This document shows positions 9,878 through 18,540 of a stretch of DNA of 64,000 nt, in pieces. The notes beneath the pieces are model-generated. The model was not told the origin of the DNA, did no database searches, and worked only from the letters and a program-made list of their open reading frames with translations. The stretch covers positions 43,965 through 107,964 of the forward strand of contig CACHEI010000003.1 of NCBI GenBank assembly GCA_902578815.1, given 5' to 3'. Source of the stretch: an uncultured SAR116 cluster alpha proteobacterium (GTDB lineage: Bacteria; Pseudomonadota; Alphaproteobacteria; Puniceispirillales; Puniceispirillaceae). Positions within the stretch are counted from its first letter, which is position 1. Each line of letters begins with the position of its first letter. A program made the translations under genes and the position numbers.

Positions 9878-10639
9878 TTAATGCCGCAGAATTTGATTTA
9901 GAAATTTTTTGCAACGATCCGTTTTGGGTGTTTTAAAAAAATTTTCAGGAGCTCCACTCTCAACAATTTCTCCTTTATCCATAAATACCATCCGGTCAGC
10001 CGCTTCCTTGGCGAAGCCCATTTCATGAGTTACACAAACCATGGTCATTCCGTCAGAGGCCAAGTCAATGATTACATCTAAAACTTCGGCAATCATCTCC
10101 GGATCGAGAGCAGATGTTGGTTCATCAAACAACATAATTTTTGGTTCCATACATAGCGAGCGAGCGATTGCTACGCGTTGTTGCTGGCCACCGGACAATT
10201 CGCTCGGCCTCTTGTGTGCCTGATCGGGGATCTTTACGCGCTCCAGATATTTAATCGCTAGTTTTTCGGCATCAGCTTTTGACATTCCCCGAGATTTAAT
10301 GGGTCCCAATGTCAAATTTTGCAAGATTGTCAGATGAGGAAAAAGATTGAATTGTTGAAAAACCATTCCAATTTCGGAAAGCGAATTTTTATTGTTTTTC
10401 TGGTGGTCATGGATAGAAATTCCAAACAATTCGATATTACCACTGTTATGGCTTTCCAGAGCATTTACACATCGAATTAATGTGGATTTTCCAGAGCCTG
10501 AGGGACCACATATGACGACTCTTTCGCCATTATTAATTGATAGGTCAATGTCTTTTAAGGCGTGGAAATCACCAAACCATTTATTTAGCCCAGTTATCTG
10601 GATTGCAGATCCAGCCTTATATTCACGCTTATTCGTCAT
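9878..10639 (-). CDS. Amino-acid ABC transporter ATP-binding protein (GlnQ/HisP type)
   Basis: A 253-residue ABC ATPase. Walker A is GPSGSGKS (residues 45-52), the Q-loop is in [11 protein letters not shown], the signature is [14 protein letters not shown] and Walker B is [12 protein letters not shown], all intact. Closest in form to polar amino-acid transporters. It is the obvious energy subunit for the permeases at 8066-9824, yet it is transcribed toward them from the opposite strand, and the gene upstream of it in its own direction is a DUF6282 hydrolase. This arrangement suggests an inversion or independent assembly of the locus. The start ATG at 10639 gives a normal N-terminus. Confidence 0.92.
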   Translation of the reverse strand: MTNKREYKAGSAIQITGLNKWFGDFHALKDIDLSINNGERVVICGPSGSGKSTLIRCVNALESHNSGNIELFGISIHDHQKNNKNSLSEIGMVFQQFNLFPHLTILQNLTLGPIKSRGMSKADAEKLAIKYLERVKIPDQAHKRPSELSGGQQQRVAIARSLCMEPKIMLFDEPTSALDPEMIAEVLDVIIDLASDGMTMVCVTHEMGFAKEAADRMVFMDKGEIVESGAPENFFKTPKTDRCKKFLNQILRH

Positions 10640-10740
10640 TTTGTAATCCTGGCAAAATAATTATGTCGAATTGAGCTGCCCCGGCCAAGGTGGATGGGAA
10701 GTATAGTTGATCAGGTTCATGTTCTTTGGCACGGCAAATT

Positions 10741-10756
10741 ACGTGGCTTGCCACGT
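10741..10756. repeat. Short inverted repeat between DUF6282 gene and ABC ATPase
   Basis: ACGTGGC and GCCACGT are separated by two bases, forming a small hairpin. On the plus strand it is followed by a run of seven T, which would look like a terminator, but no plus-strand gene ends here. On the minus strand no T-run follows. It may be an intercistronic hairpin between the two minus-strand genes. Confidence 0.35.
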
Positions 10757-10765
10757 CACATTTTT

Positions 10766-11719
10766 TTAATCTAAACCCAACAGCCGTGCAGGCGTTGTTT
10801 TTGTCATTTTATCGATCTCATCTTGATTGAAACCTTGTGTGCGCATGTGGCTTATCCATAAGCGGATGGCTTCAATGGGCATGGCAGTTGACAGTTGCCC
10901 GGTATCCGAAGTCAAAACAACATTTTCTGCCCCAACCAGTCTGATCATATCGCCAACATCTTGCACAGATATCAGCCGATCATGATCCAGTGGATCCCAT
11001 ATTCCATTGGGTATAGAGCTGAATCCCATTTCGAGGACTGCCCCGTATTCACTAACCATCTGTGCTAAATCAGAATTAGGATATTTCATCACATGGTAAT
11101 TGGCTGTGTGGACGACTGTCTTGGTAATGCCTCTTGTTTTTGCCTCAGACAACAAAATATGCGCCTCATCAACGCGCAAATGGCCTGTTGCCAACATGAC
11201 GTCTGCCTCCGCCACAAGATCGAGGATTTCTTTTACTTCATCCTTAATTTTGTTTTCACCGTCCAAAATTGTGAGGCCCTTACCCTCTTTGGGAAATTCC
11301 ATGCCCAAAGTTTGATAACCCATGCCGTGGCCCTGAGATCTGACGTAAGCTGAATGATTTTCGGACCACATTGATGGCATCCAAACAGCGCGAACGCCGT
11401 TATTCAGGGCAATTTTAACAGCCATAGGATTGAAGCCACCAACAGATGGGTTTAAGCAAATCAACCCAAAAACATCTATCCCTCCACCGACTACTTTTTC
11501 AGCAAGATACGCGCGCTCGTGGGTGGATGAAAAATGGCTTTTCATCATAACTGCCCTCATCCCAACCGCTTTGGCAATTGCAACTAAATCTGTGTCATCA
11601 AGCAGTCGTTTGCAAAAATCAGGATTCGGGTGACAATGAATATCGATAGTTCCCTTTAGGTCATCATAGACCCCGGAATTGATCATTATCTGCCATACAG
11701 GCTCATAGCCTTGCTCCAT
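10766..11719 (-). CDS. DUF6282 family amidohydrolase-like protein
   Basis: A 317-residue TIM-barrel metal-dependent hydrolase-like protein. The HxH metal motif DIHCHPNPDF lies at residues 26-35 (His28, His30). Further conserved-looking stretches are RAVMMKSHF, GLICLNPSVGG, RAVWMPS, ATGHLRVDEA and VLTSDTGQ, the last probably holding the catalytic Asp. This combination matches the DUF6282 family, whose reaction is not established as far as I know. It is read in the same direction as the amino-acid ABC ATPase and divergently from an FAH-family gene, across a strong inverted repeat at 11782-11836. A role in breaking down the transported compound is an inference from position. Confidence 0.7.
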   Translation of the reverse strand: MEQGYEPVWQIMINSGVYDDLKGTIDIHCHPNPDFCKRLLDDTDLVAIAKAVGMRAVMMKSHFSSTHERAYLAEKVVGGGIDVFGLICLNPSVGGFNPMAVKIALNNGVRAVWMPSMWSENHSAYVRSQGHGMGYQTLGMEFPKEGKGLTILDGENKIKDEVKEILDLVAEADVMLATGHLRVDEAHILLSEAKTRGITKTVVHTANYHVMKYPNSDLAQMVSEYGAVLEMGFSSIPNGIWDPLDHDRLISVQDVGDMIRLVGAENVVLTSDTGQLSTAMPIEAIRLWISHMRTQGFNQDEIDKMTKTTPARLLGLD

Positions 11720-11781
11720 GTTTACCTCTCATATTTCCAGACACATCATTGGATAAATCCGTTGCGAAAGACTAATCAACC

Positions 11782-11836
11782 ATTAAACTCAATAAAATTC
11801 TATTTAGTGTTTTTTTAATATTTTATTGAATTTAAC
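11782..11836. promoter_or_regulatory. Inverted repeat in divergent promoter region (operator candidate)
   Basis: Two 17-base arms, 11782-11798 and 11820-11836, are reverse complements with only two mismatches; the inner ten bases (TCAATAAAAT / ATTTTATTGA) match perfectly. They are separated by 21 A/T-rich bases in the gap between the DUF6282 gene and the FAH-family gene. The position suits a regulator-binding site controlling both directions. No regulator gene lies beside it. Confidence 0.45.
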
Positions 11837-11889
11837 TCAACAGAATACCATTTATCGAACAAATATGAGTCCAGATAGGGCAAGCGCAG

Positions 11890-12741
11890 ATGAAGTTTGT
11901 GAGATATGGCGAGTCCAATGCCGAGAAGCCTGGATTAATTGATGCAGGCGGAAACTTGCGTGATCTAAGCGATCATATATCTGACATCGATAGTTGCATG
12001 CTGAGCCAAGCTAGAATTGACAGTTTGGTCAGATTGGCCCCGGAAACCTTGCCCCTGGTAAAGGGGACGCAAAGACTTGGCGCCTGTATCGGGTCTGTGG
12101 GCAAATTCATTTGCATTGGATTGAATTATCATGAGCATGCCAAGGAAACTGGTAACCCGGTGCCTGAGCATCCGATCGTATTTATGAAAGCAACCTCGGC
12201 AATTAATGGGCCATTTGATGAGGTAGTCTTACCTCGTGGATCGCAGCACACAGATTGGGAGATTGAACTTGGTGTCGTAATTGGTGAGAAGGCAAAATAT
12301 GTAGACGCTGAAAACGCACTCTCTTATGTTGCTGGTTATTGTGTGGTCAATGATGTGTCAGAGCGTTTCTATCAGACGAAGCTGGCTGGGCAATGGACCA
12401 AAGGTAAATCATGCGACACTTTCGGTCCGATTGGGCCATGGCTTGTCACAGCAGATGAGATTGCCGACCCACAGAATCTGTTTATGACAATGGATGTAAA
12501 TGGCGAAAGAATGCAGACAGGCAATACTAACGACATGATTTTTACCGTGCGTGAGATCATTGCACACCTGTCGAGCTTGATGACCCTGCACCCTGGTGAC
12601 GTTATTGCCACAGGTACACCGCCGGGTGTTGGAAGTGGCAAAAAGCCAAAGCCCATTTTCCTGCGCGCGGGTGACAGGATGGTGGGCAGCATCGAGGGGC
12701 TTGGCAGACAAGAACAGACGGTGGTCAGTGAACCTCTTTGA
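11890..12741 (+). CDS. Fumarylacetoacetate hydrolase family protein
   Basis: A 283-residue FAH-fold enzyme that would cleave or isomerise a 2-oxo acid or acylpyruvate in a divalent-metal-dependent reaction. The C-terminal catalytic domain has the metal-binding glutamates in DWEIELGVVIG, then VNDVSER, KSCDTFGPIGPW and LHPGDVIATGTPPGVG, all expected. The N-terminal about 70 residues form the small domain. Homologues are annotated as ureidoglycolate lyase or 2-hydroxyhepta-2,4-dienedioate isomerase, but these labels are unreliable. It is divergent from the DUF6282 gene and shares the putative operator, so both may serve one degradative route. Confidence 0.85.
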   Translation: MKFVRYGESNAEKPGLIDAGGNLRDLSDHISDIDSCMLSQARIDSLVRLAPETLPLVKGTQRLGACIGSVGKFICIGLNYHEHAKETGNPVPEHPIVFMKATSAINGPFDEVVLPRGSQHTDWEIELGVVIGEKAKYVDAENALSYVAGYCVVNDVSERFYQTKLAGQWTKGKSCDTFGPIGPWLVTADEIADPQNLFMTMDVNGERMQTGNTNDMIFTVREIIAHLSSLMTLHPGDVIATGTPPGVGSGKKPKPIFLRAGDRMVGSIEGLGRQEQTVVSEPL

Positions 12742-12841
12742 CGTAATCAAATTCTAACACAGTTGTGCAATAGAGTGGGGAGCTCATTGGCATGACGGTT
12801 CAACATCGTTGACCCAAAAAAGGTCTGGCAATGGCAAGGAC

Positions 12842-14281
12842 ATGACAAGCTCTCCCTCAATACATTGGTTCCGGCAGGATCTTCGAGTTTCTGACAATCC
12901 AGCATTCAGCGCTGCTTGCGCAACGGGTGCTGTCCTTCCAATCTATATTCTTGATGACGATAACGCCGGCACCGATCGCATGGGTAGCGCCAGCAGGTGG
13001 TGGCTTCACCAATCGCTTGGCGCCCTAAATTTGGCCCTCGGTGGGAAATTACGTGTCTTCAAGGGAAACCCGCTGGAGATTATTCCCACCTTGGCCAAGG
13101 CTACTGATGCTGGTCTGATCTGCTGGAACCGCTGCTATGAGCCGTGGCGCATTGCCAGAGACACGGTTTTGAAATCTGCATTGGAAGATGCTGGTATTGT
13201 TGTGCAATCCCATAATGGGTCTCTTTTATGGGAGCCATGGGACATCAAAAAGAGTGATGGAACACCGTATAAGGTTTTTACACCCTACTTCCGTCGAGGC
13301 TGCCTCTCTGCGCCATCACCGCGTGTTCCTTTGCCAGTCCCAAATAAGTTCCAAATCTGGACTGGCATTGATCATCTAAGTGATATTCAGATCGACGATC
13401 TGGGACTTTTGCCAAAAGAGAATTGGCATAAGCAATTTATTGGACACTGGACTCCGGGCGAGGCGGGGGCAACCCAGAAGCTGGAAAACTTTATCAACTT
13501 TGGTCTTGCCGGGTATAAAGAAGGCCGAAACTTCCCCGCGCAAGCCCACACGTCACGTCTTTCAGCTCATCTGCATTGGGGGGAAATTTCACCAAATCAG
13601 GCATGGTACGCGACGCGTGATATATTAGACGCTGGTCAACAGGAAGTTGATGCCGATAATTTCCTCTCGGAATTGGGTTGGCGGGAATTTTCCTATTCGC
13701 TGCTGTTTCACTGCCCTGATTTGCCGCGTCAGAACCTTCAACCAAAATTTGATAATTTTCCGTGGGAGCAAAATGTGGATCATCTGCGCCGCTGGCAGAG
13801 TGGACAGACCGGATATCCCATTGTTGATGCGGCGATGCGTGAGCTTAGGCAGACAGGTTACATGCATAATCGGCTTCGTATGGTTGTAGGCTCGTTCTTG
13901 GTAAAGAATTTGCGGCTGCATTGGCATCATGGCGAGGCATGGTTTTGGGATTGTCTGGTTGATGCAGATCTTGCGAACAATAGCGCATCGTGGCAATGGA
14001 TCGCGGGATGTGGCGCAGATGCTGCGCCCTATTTCCGCGTTTTCAACCCGGTGACGCAAGGCCAGAAGTTTGATCAGGACGGAGCTTTCACAAGACATTT
14101 TCTTCCAGAGCTCTCAGCACTTCCAGCAAAATATCTTTTCAATCCATGGGAGGCGCCGCCGCAGATTCTGGCCGATGCCGGTGTTGAGCTGGGCGTAACC
14201 TACCCGCATCCGATTGTTGATGTGAAAATATCCCGCGAGGCAGCGCTAGCTGCTTTTGCCAGTTTGAGGCAGATTTCATGA
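12842..14281 (+). CDS. phr: Deoxyribodipyrimidine photolyase (class I CPD type)
   Basis: A 479-residue FAD-dependent DNA repair enzyme that uses near-UV or blue light to split cyclobutane pyrimidine dimers. The N-terminal antenna domain begins IHWFRQDLRVSDNPAF. The FAD domain contains SELGWREFSY, the GQTGYPIVDAAMRELRQTGYMHNR stretch (seen in part) and WHHGEAWFWDCLVDADLANN followed by SWQWIAG, all hallmarks of class I enzymes. I choose ATG at 12842 with AAGGA upstream, over a TTG at 12809. The stop overlaps the next photolyase gene by four bases (ATGA), so both repair enzymes are translationally coupled. Confidence 0.93.
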   Translation: MTSSPSIHWFRQDLRVSDNPAFSAACATGAVLPIYILDDDNAGTDRMGSASRWWLHQSLGALNLALGGKLRVFKGNPLEIIPTLAKATDAGLICWNRCYEPWRIARDTVLKSALEDAGIVVQSHNGSLLWEPWDIKKSDGTPYKVFTPYFRRGCLSAPSPRVPLPVPNKFQIWTGIDHLSDIQIDDLGLLPKENWHKQFIGHWTPGEAGATQKLENFINFGLAGYKEGRNFPAQAHTSRLSAHLHWGEISPNQAWYATRDILDAGQQEVDADNFLSELGWREFSYSLLFHCPDLPRQNLQPKFDNFPWEQNVDHLRRWQSGQTGYPIVDAAMRELRQTGYMHNRLRMVVGSFLVKNLRLHWHHGEAWFWDCLVDADLANNSASWQWIAGCGADAAPYFRVFNPVTQGQKFDQDGAFTRHFLPELSALPAKYLFNPWEAPPQILADAGVELGVTYPHPIVDVKISREAALAAFASLRQIS

Positions 14282-15804
14282 GCAAAGTCCTGCGCCTCGT
14301 TCTTGGTGACCAGTTGAGCCAGTCTCTCAGCAGTCTTGGCGATATTGACCGGAATAGTGATACCGTCCTGATGTGTGAGGTCATGGGTGAGGTGACCTAT
14401 GTACGCCATCACAAAAAAAAGGTCGCTTTTATTCTCTCCGCGATGCGGCATTTCGCCGACACATTGTGTGAGGAGGGCATATCGGTCGATTACGTCTCAC
14501 TCGATGATCCTGAGAACATTGGCAATTTTACGGGTGAGGTGGCACGCGCTGTTACCCGGCATGATGCTGAACGATTGATTGTTACTGCACCTGGAGAGTT
14601 CCGGGTTCTGGAAGAGATGCAGAACTGGGAGACGGATTTTGGCATCGCGGTTGAAATTCGGCAGGACGACCGCTTCCTTTGCTCGCCCGAAATGTTCAAA
14701 AGATGGGCTGCCGGCCGTAAACAACTCCGTATGGATTTTTTCTATCGGGAGATGCGCCGACACCATGACGTGTTGATGGTCGAGGGTAAACCTATTGGTG
14801 GCAAATGGAACTATGACATTGAGAACCGAGAGCGGCCAGACCCTTCACGGCAAGTGCCAGCACCACTTCAATTCTTGCCCGATGAGACAAGTCAGACGGT
14901 TTTGGAACTTGTGGAGAACTATTGTGCTGATCATTTCGGTGAGCTTGAGGAGTTTGGGTTCGCGGTTACACGGAAGCAGGCGCTTCAGGTTCTGGACCAT
15001 TTTATTGTCAACCGACTTCCTGTTTTTGGCACGTTTCAGGATGCTATGATTGAGGGTGAGCCGTGGATGTACCATAGCCACATAGGGTTCTACCTCAATG
15101 TCGGCTTACTGGGTCCGGGTGAGGTGATCACATCTGTGCAAAATGCTTATGAAATGGGTATAGCTCCGCTGAACTCGGTGGAGGGTTTTATTCGTCAAAT
15201 CCTCGGGTGGCGAGAATTTGTCAGAGGCATCTACTGGTTAAAGATGCCGGGATATGCATCGCAAAATTTTCTTGCAGCGGACCGGCCTCTCCCGGATTTT
15301 TTCTGGACAGGCGATACGCAGATGAACTGCCTACGGCAATCCATTGGTCAGACACAAAAATATGCTTATGCACATCATATTCAGCGTCTTATGGTTATTG
15401 GCAATTTTGCGCTTCTTACCGGGCTCGCCCCCAAATTTGTTAATGAATGGTATCTTATCGTTTACGCTGATGCGTTTGAGTGGGTTGAACTGCCCAATGT
15501 TTCAGGGATGGTTCTGTTTGCTGATGGTGGCTATCTGGCGAGCAAACCCTATGCTGCTGGAGGTGCGTACATAAATCGTATGTCGAACTATTGTCAGAAT
15601 TGCCGCTACAGGGTTGCAGAGAAAAACGGCAGTGATGCCTGCCCGTTCAATTATCTTTACTGGCACTTTCTTATCAAGAACCGAGACAAGCTTGGCAACA
15701 ATGCGCGATTGGGAATGATCTACCGATCTCTTGATCGGATGAGTGAGGAAAAGCAGCAAACAATCATGGATGATTCCCGCCACTTTCTGAATGGTCTTGC
15801 TTGA
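14278..15804 (+). CDS. phrB: Iron-sulfur bacterial (6-4) photolyase/cryptochrome (PhrB type, FeS-BCP)
   Basis: A 508-residue member of the iron-sulfur bacterial cryptochrome/photolyase group. The four cysteines that would ligate a 4Fe-4S cluster are at residues 351, 439, 442 and 455 (MNC, NYC, QNC, DAC). This is the same spacing as Agrobacterium PhrB (350, 438, 441, 454 from memory). Enzymes of this group repair (6-4) photoproducts and carry a lumazine antenna. The N-terminus LRLVLGDQLSQSL and the RQILGWREFVRGIYW segment are group features. It is coupled to the CPD photolyase upstream, so the two genes together cover both main UV lesions. Confidence 0.93.
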   Translation: MSKVLRLVLGDQLSQSLSSLGDIDRNSDTVLMCEVMGEVTYVRHHKKKVAFILSAMRHFADTLCEEGISVDYVSLDDPENIGNFTGEVARAVTRHDAERLIVTAPGEFRVLEEMQNWETDFGIAVEIRQDDRFLCSPEMFKRWAAGRKQLRMDFFYREMRRHHDVLMVEGKPIGGKWNYDIENRERPDPSRQVPAPLQFLPDETSQTVLELVENYCADHFGELEEFGFAVTRKQALQVLDHFIVNRLPVFGTFQDAMIEGEPWMYHSHIGFYLNVGLLGPGEVITSVQNAYEMGIAPLNSVEGFIRQILGWREFVRGIYWLKMPGYASQNFLAADRPLPDFFWTGDTQMNCLRQSIGQTQKYAYAHHIQRLMVIGNFALLTGLAPKFVNEWYLIVYADAFEWVELPNVSGMVLFADGGYLASKPYAAGGAYINRMSNYCQNCRYRVAEKNGSDACPFNYLYWHFLIKNRDKLGNNARLGMIYRSLDRMSEEKQQTIMDDSRHFLNGLA

Positions 15805-15844
15805 AGAGATGAAGTCAGGATTATGGTATATGGAGTGTCGAGTT

Positions 15845-16471
15845 ATGAAACGTAAGCTTTCCCCTTTTTGCCGTTCGGTTCAGTTTGTGCTGGCTATTGT
15901 GCTTTTGTTCGGCTTATCCATTACCAATTCGGCATGCGTCCGCAGTGACATCAATACGTTAGCTGATCGAAAACCGCAGCTTGATTTGCTAGCATTTTTT
16001 GAGGGGCAAACAGTTGCCTTAGGCATTTTTGAGGATAGGTTTGGCAATCTGCGCCGTCAATTCAGGGTTGCCCTTGAGGGAACGGTCGATGGCGACGTGC
16101 TGACGCTTGACGAGAGCTTTCTCTATGATGACGGGGAGCAGGATTTTAGGAAATGGGTTATTCGCAGAACGGGGCAAGGTTATGATGGTGAAATCTTGTA
16201 TGAGGGAAGTGCAGAAGACATTACGGGTGTTGCCAAAGGTGCCGTGTCCGGCAATGCTCTGAATTGGCAATATGATGTTGTGTTATCAATGGGTGGCCGT
16301 GACGTCGAAGTGCATTTTGATGATTGGATTTATCGACAACATGAGGATGTGGCGATCAATCGTGCCTATGTCAGTAAATTTGGCATCGAAATTGGTTCTG
16401 TTACTATTGTGTTTTTTCGCGGTGATGCTGCTGATGCCGTCAGCCCCCTTGATCTGAAAAGATGGTCCTGA
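15845..16471 (+). CDS. DUF3833 family protein, exported
   Basis: A 208-residue protein with an N-terminal hydrophobic signal segment ending near a cysteine in ITNSAC, which may be an imperfect lipobox. The body matches DUF3833: FFEGQTVALGIFEDRFGN, ALEGTVDGD, TLDESFLYDDGE, GNALNWQYDV and VHFDDWIYRQ, ending in a SKFGIEIGSVTIVFF strand. Function unknown; a lipocalin-like beta barrel has been suggested for such proteins. It follows phrB by 40 bases in the same direction. Members of this family often sit near photolyase genes in light- or singlet-oxygen-responsive loci. I choose ATG 15845 rather than the GTG-like start at 15791, which overlaps phrB. Confidence 0.8.
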   Translation: MKRKLSPFCRSVQFVLAIVLLFGLSITNSACVRSDINTLADRKPQLDLLAFFEGQTVALGIFEDRFGNLRRQFRVALEGTVDGDVLTLDESFLYDDGEQDFRKWVIRRTGQGYDGEILYEGSAEDITGVAKGAVSGNALNWQYDVVLSMGGRDVEVHFDDWIYRQHEDVAINRAYVSKFGIEIGSVTIVFFRGDAADAVSPLDLKRWS

Positions 16472-16531
16472 TAAGCATTTGTCGTTAATAGTGGGCTGTA
16501 TTTTTTGTCCGGGCTGAAGACTGGTTTTGTT

Positions 16532-17059
16532 ATGGTAAAGTTCGCCCAGGGCGCACTCGCGGCGCTCATTCTAGTTGTCGTGAATAGTGTTGCCAGCGCG
16601 CAGACAGCGATGGTTGATAGGTTCGTGCCAGAGGCTGCGCTTGTTGGCGAGGCGCGCTTCAAGGTGCTGCTTTTCCCTGTTTATGATGCCTCACTTTATG
16701 CACCAAAGGGCAATTATCGAAAATCTGGTCCGCTTGCGCTCGAGTTGAATTACCTTTTTGACGTCGAGAAGGAGCGCATTGTCAATCAAACGGTAAAGAC
16801 CTTTGAGCGCCGTAAACTTGGCTCAGATGCTGATGTTGCGAAATGGCGTAAAATTATGGGTGAGCATTTTTCTGATGTGCAAAAGGGCGATCGGATACTG
16901 CTTGCCTTTCCCGACTTGCAGACAGTTGTTTTCTCAACGAATGGAAGCGAGCCTACATTTGTGTCGGATGCGGGGTTTGCAGAGGCGTTCAAAGACCTCT
17001 GGCTTGGTGATAATGTGCGAAACAAGGGCTTTCAGAACAAATTACTGGGTTTGAAGTAA
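16532..17059 (+). CDS. Chalcone isomerase-like exported protein
   Basis: A 175-residue protein with a signal peptide (about residues 1-24, ending in ASAQT) followed by a bacterial chalcone-isomerase-like fold. Recognisable stretches are VGEARFKVLLFPVYDASLYAP, a LELNYLFDVEKE strand and a C-terminal FKDLWLGDNVRN helix. Bacterial proteins of this type generally lack the plant enzyme's catalytic residues, so enzymatic activity is doubtful. Its place after DUF3833 and phrB matches conserved stress-related clusters in other proteobacteria. The TTG at 16505 in the same frame is a weaker start. Confidence 0.8.
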   Translation: MVKFAQGALAALILVVVNSVASAQTAMVDRFVPEAALVGEARFKVLLFPVYDASLYAPKGNYRKSGPLALELNYLFDVEKERIVNQTVKTFERRKLGSDADVAKWRKIMGEHFSDVQKGDRILLAFPDLQTVVFSTNGSEPTFVSDAGFAEAFKDLWLGDNVRNKGFQNKLLGLK

Positions 17060-17119
17060 CCTTCTGTCCATTGTGGTTTAGGCTTGATGGTGTCAAGCTA
17101 TAAAGGGAGTAGTTGCCTG

Positions 17120-17677
17120 ATGCGGCTTGGTGCATTTTTTTTCGAAATTCTGCCGTTGGTCGGCTTCTTTATTGCCTTTCACTATCTCGGCTTATTGCCT
17201 GCTGCAGCGATCTCAGTTGGCCTTGGGCTGCTTGTTTTATTAATTGCGCGATTTCGGGACCAACGCTTTGCAAAGTTTCCGCTGTTCTCACTGATCATTT
17301 CTGCTTTGTTTACGTTGGCGGCGTTGCTCTTTGATGCAGCTGTTTTTGTCAAAATCCAGCCGACCCTGTTCAATGGAGCATTTGCAGCAATCCTGTTTCT
17401 TGGGCTGTCGAGGGGGCGGGCTGTGATGCGAGAGTTCTTCGGCGACCAATTTGATTTGACTGAGTCCACGTGGCACCAACTCAGCTTTCGGTGGGCCTGT
17501 TTCTTTTTGGTTCTGGCCGTTGCTAACGAATTGGCTTGGCGACTGCTGGATGAGGCTGACTGGGTGGCGTACAAAACCTTTGTTGCAGCGCCGGCGAGTA
17601 TGATCTTCATGTTGCTGCAGTTGCCCCTGACTTTGCGTGGTCAACGCGACATCAAACAATTTCTCAATAGGGAATAG
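17120..17677 (+). CDS. yciB: YciB/IspZ-family inner-membrane septation protein
   Basis: A 185-residue protein with about five hydrophobic segments, matching the YciB (formerly IspZ or septation protein A) family in size and layout. The opening FFEILPLVGFFIAFHY helix, the KIQPTLFNGAFAAILF segment and the NELAWRLLDEADWVAYKTF motif (in part) are family features. YciB proteins affect cell envelope integrity and division, but their molecular activity is not settled. The 3' end overlaps the convergent SDR gene by 14 bases. The start at 17120 removes an unlikely 12-residue extension. Confidence 0.85.
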   Translation: MRLGAFFFEILPLVGFFIAFHYLGLLPAAAISVGLGLLVLLIARFRDQRFAKFPLFSLIISALFTLAALLFDAAVFVKIQPTLFNGAFAAILFLGLSRGRAVMREFFGDQFDLTESTWHQLSFRWACFFLVLAVANELAWRLLDEADWVAYKTFVAAPASMIFMLLQLPLTLRGQRDIKQFLNRE

Positions 17678-18410
17678 GCTTGCCATCATAGGCGAAAAAA
17701 CCACCCGAGTCTTTTGGCGTCAGCCTATTCAGCAAAGACCACAGCATGTTGGCACTATTTTCGACGGTGAATAGGCCGCCCTTGGGTACATGCGATTGAA
17801 ATGGTTTTGACAGTGCTGTATCGACGGTGCCAGGGTGCAGTGTGGCGACACAAGCATTGGGATTGTAACGTGCCATCTCGATGGACAGGGTGCGCATCAG
17901 TTGGTTCTGCGCCGCTTTGCTGGCACGGTATGCATACCAGCCTCCCAACTGGTTGTCGCTGATCGATCCAACACGTGCCGAGATGCTCGTAAAACAAAGA
18001 GCATGGTCTCCGCGAAGTGCTTGCAAAAGAGCTTTTGCTAGTAAAATTGGGCCGGTTGCATTGACCTGATAGGCGTAGGTCAGAGCCTCTGCATCAATGT
18101 CGGCAAGACGCTTTTCTGGCCTTATGACTCCATCTTTGAGAACGCCGGAACAACAAATTACGCGATTGAGTTTGTCCGTCTGTGACCGAATTTGCTCGCC
18201 CGCCTTTTCAATGCTATCCGGCTCGAGATTGTCCAGCGCAAGCCAAGTAATGTTTGGTCCTGGCGGCAAATCCGCATAACCCTTTGTTGCTGCGGGGTGT
18301 CGCGCTGTTAGAAACAGGTGATTTGCATCGGACTCAATAGCCTTGTGCGCCATAGCGAGGCCGATGCCACGACCCGCCCCTTGAATTACCACGTTCATTA
18401 GCTGAGACAT
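17664..18410 (-). CDS. Short-chain dehydrogenase/reductase (CsgA-like SDR)
   Basis: A 248-residue Rossmann-fold NAD(P)-dependent oxidoreductase. The cofactor glycine motif is GAGRGIGLAMA (about residues 11-21). A catalytic Ser/Tyr/Lys set is visible in CFTSISARVGS and WYAYRASKAAQNQ. It resembles the C-factor-like SDRs that recur beside DUF3833 and photolyase genes, although here it is on the opposite strand, converging on yciB. Substrate unknown. Confidence 0.85.
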   Translation of the reverse strand: MSQLMNVVIQGAGRGIGLAMAHKAIESDANHLFLTARHPAATKGYADLPPGPNITWLALDNLEPDSIEKAGEQIRSQTDKLNRVICCSGVLKDGVIRPEKRLADIDAEALTYAYQVNATGPILLAKALLQALRGDHALCFTSISARVGSISDNQLGGWYAYRASKAAQNQLMRTLSIEMARYNPNACVATLHPGTVDTALSKPFQSHVPKGGLFTVENSANMLWSLLNRLTPKDSGGFFAYDGKPIPY

Positions 18411-18540
18411 CTTTGGTTATGAGGCGTAATTGAAAACTTTGTTTTTTTTTCTGTATTTGGATTACGTTGGCAGCTGGACCATATTGATAAATTGGGATGC
18501 CTCTACCATTTACACAAGGGTAGAAAGGCGAAGAAATTTT

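Noticed and set aside
10670..10730. GAACCTGATC on the minus strand, the core of TPP riboswitches
   Set aside because: The CTGAGA element and the paired flanks needed for a TPP aptamer are missing, and the downstream gene is an amino-acid ABC ATPase.
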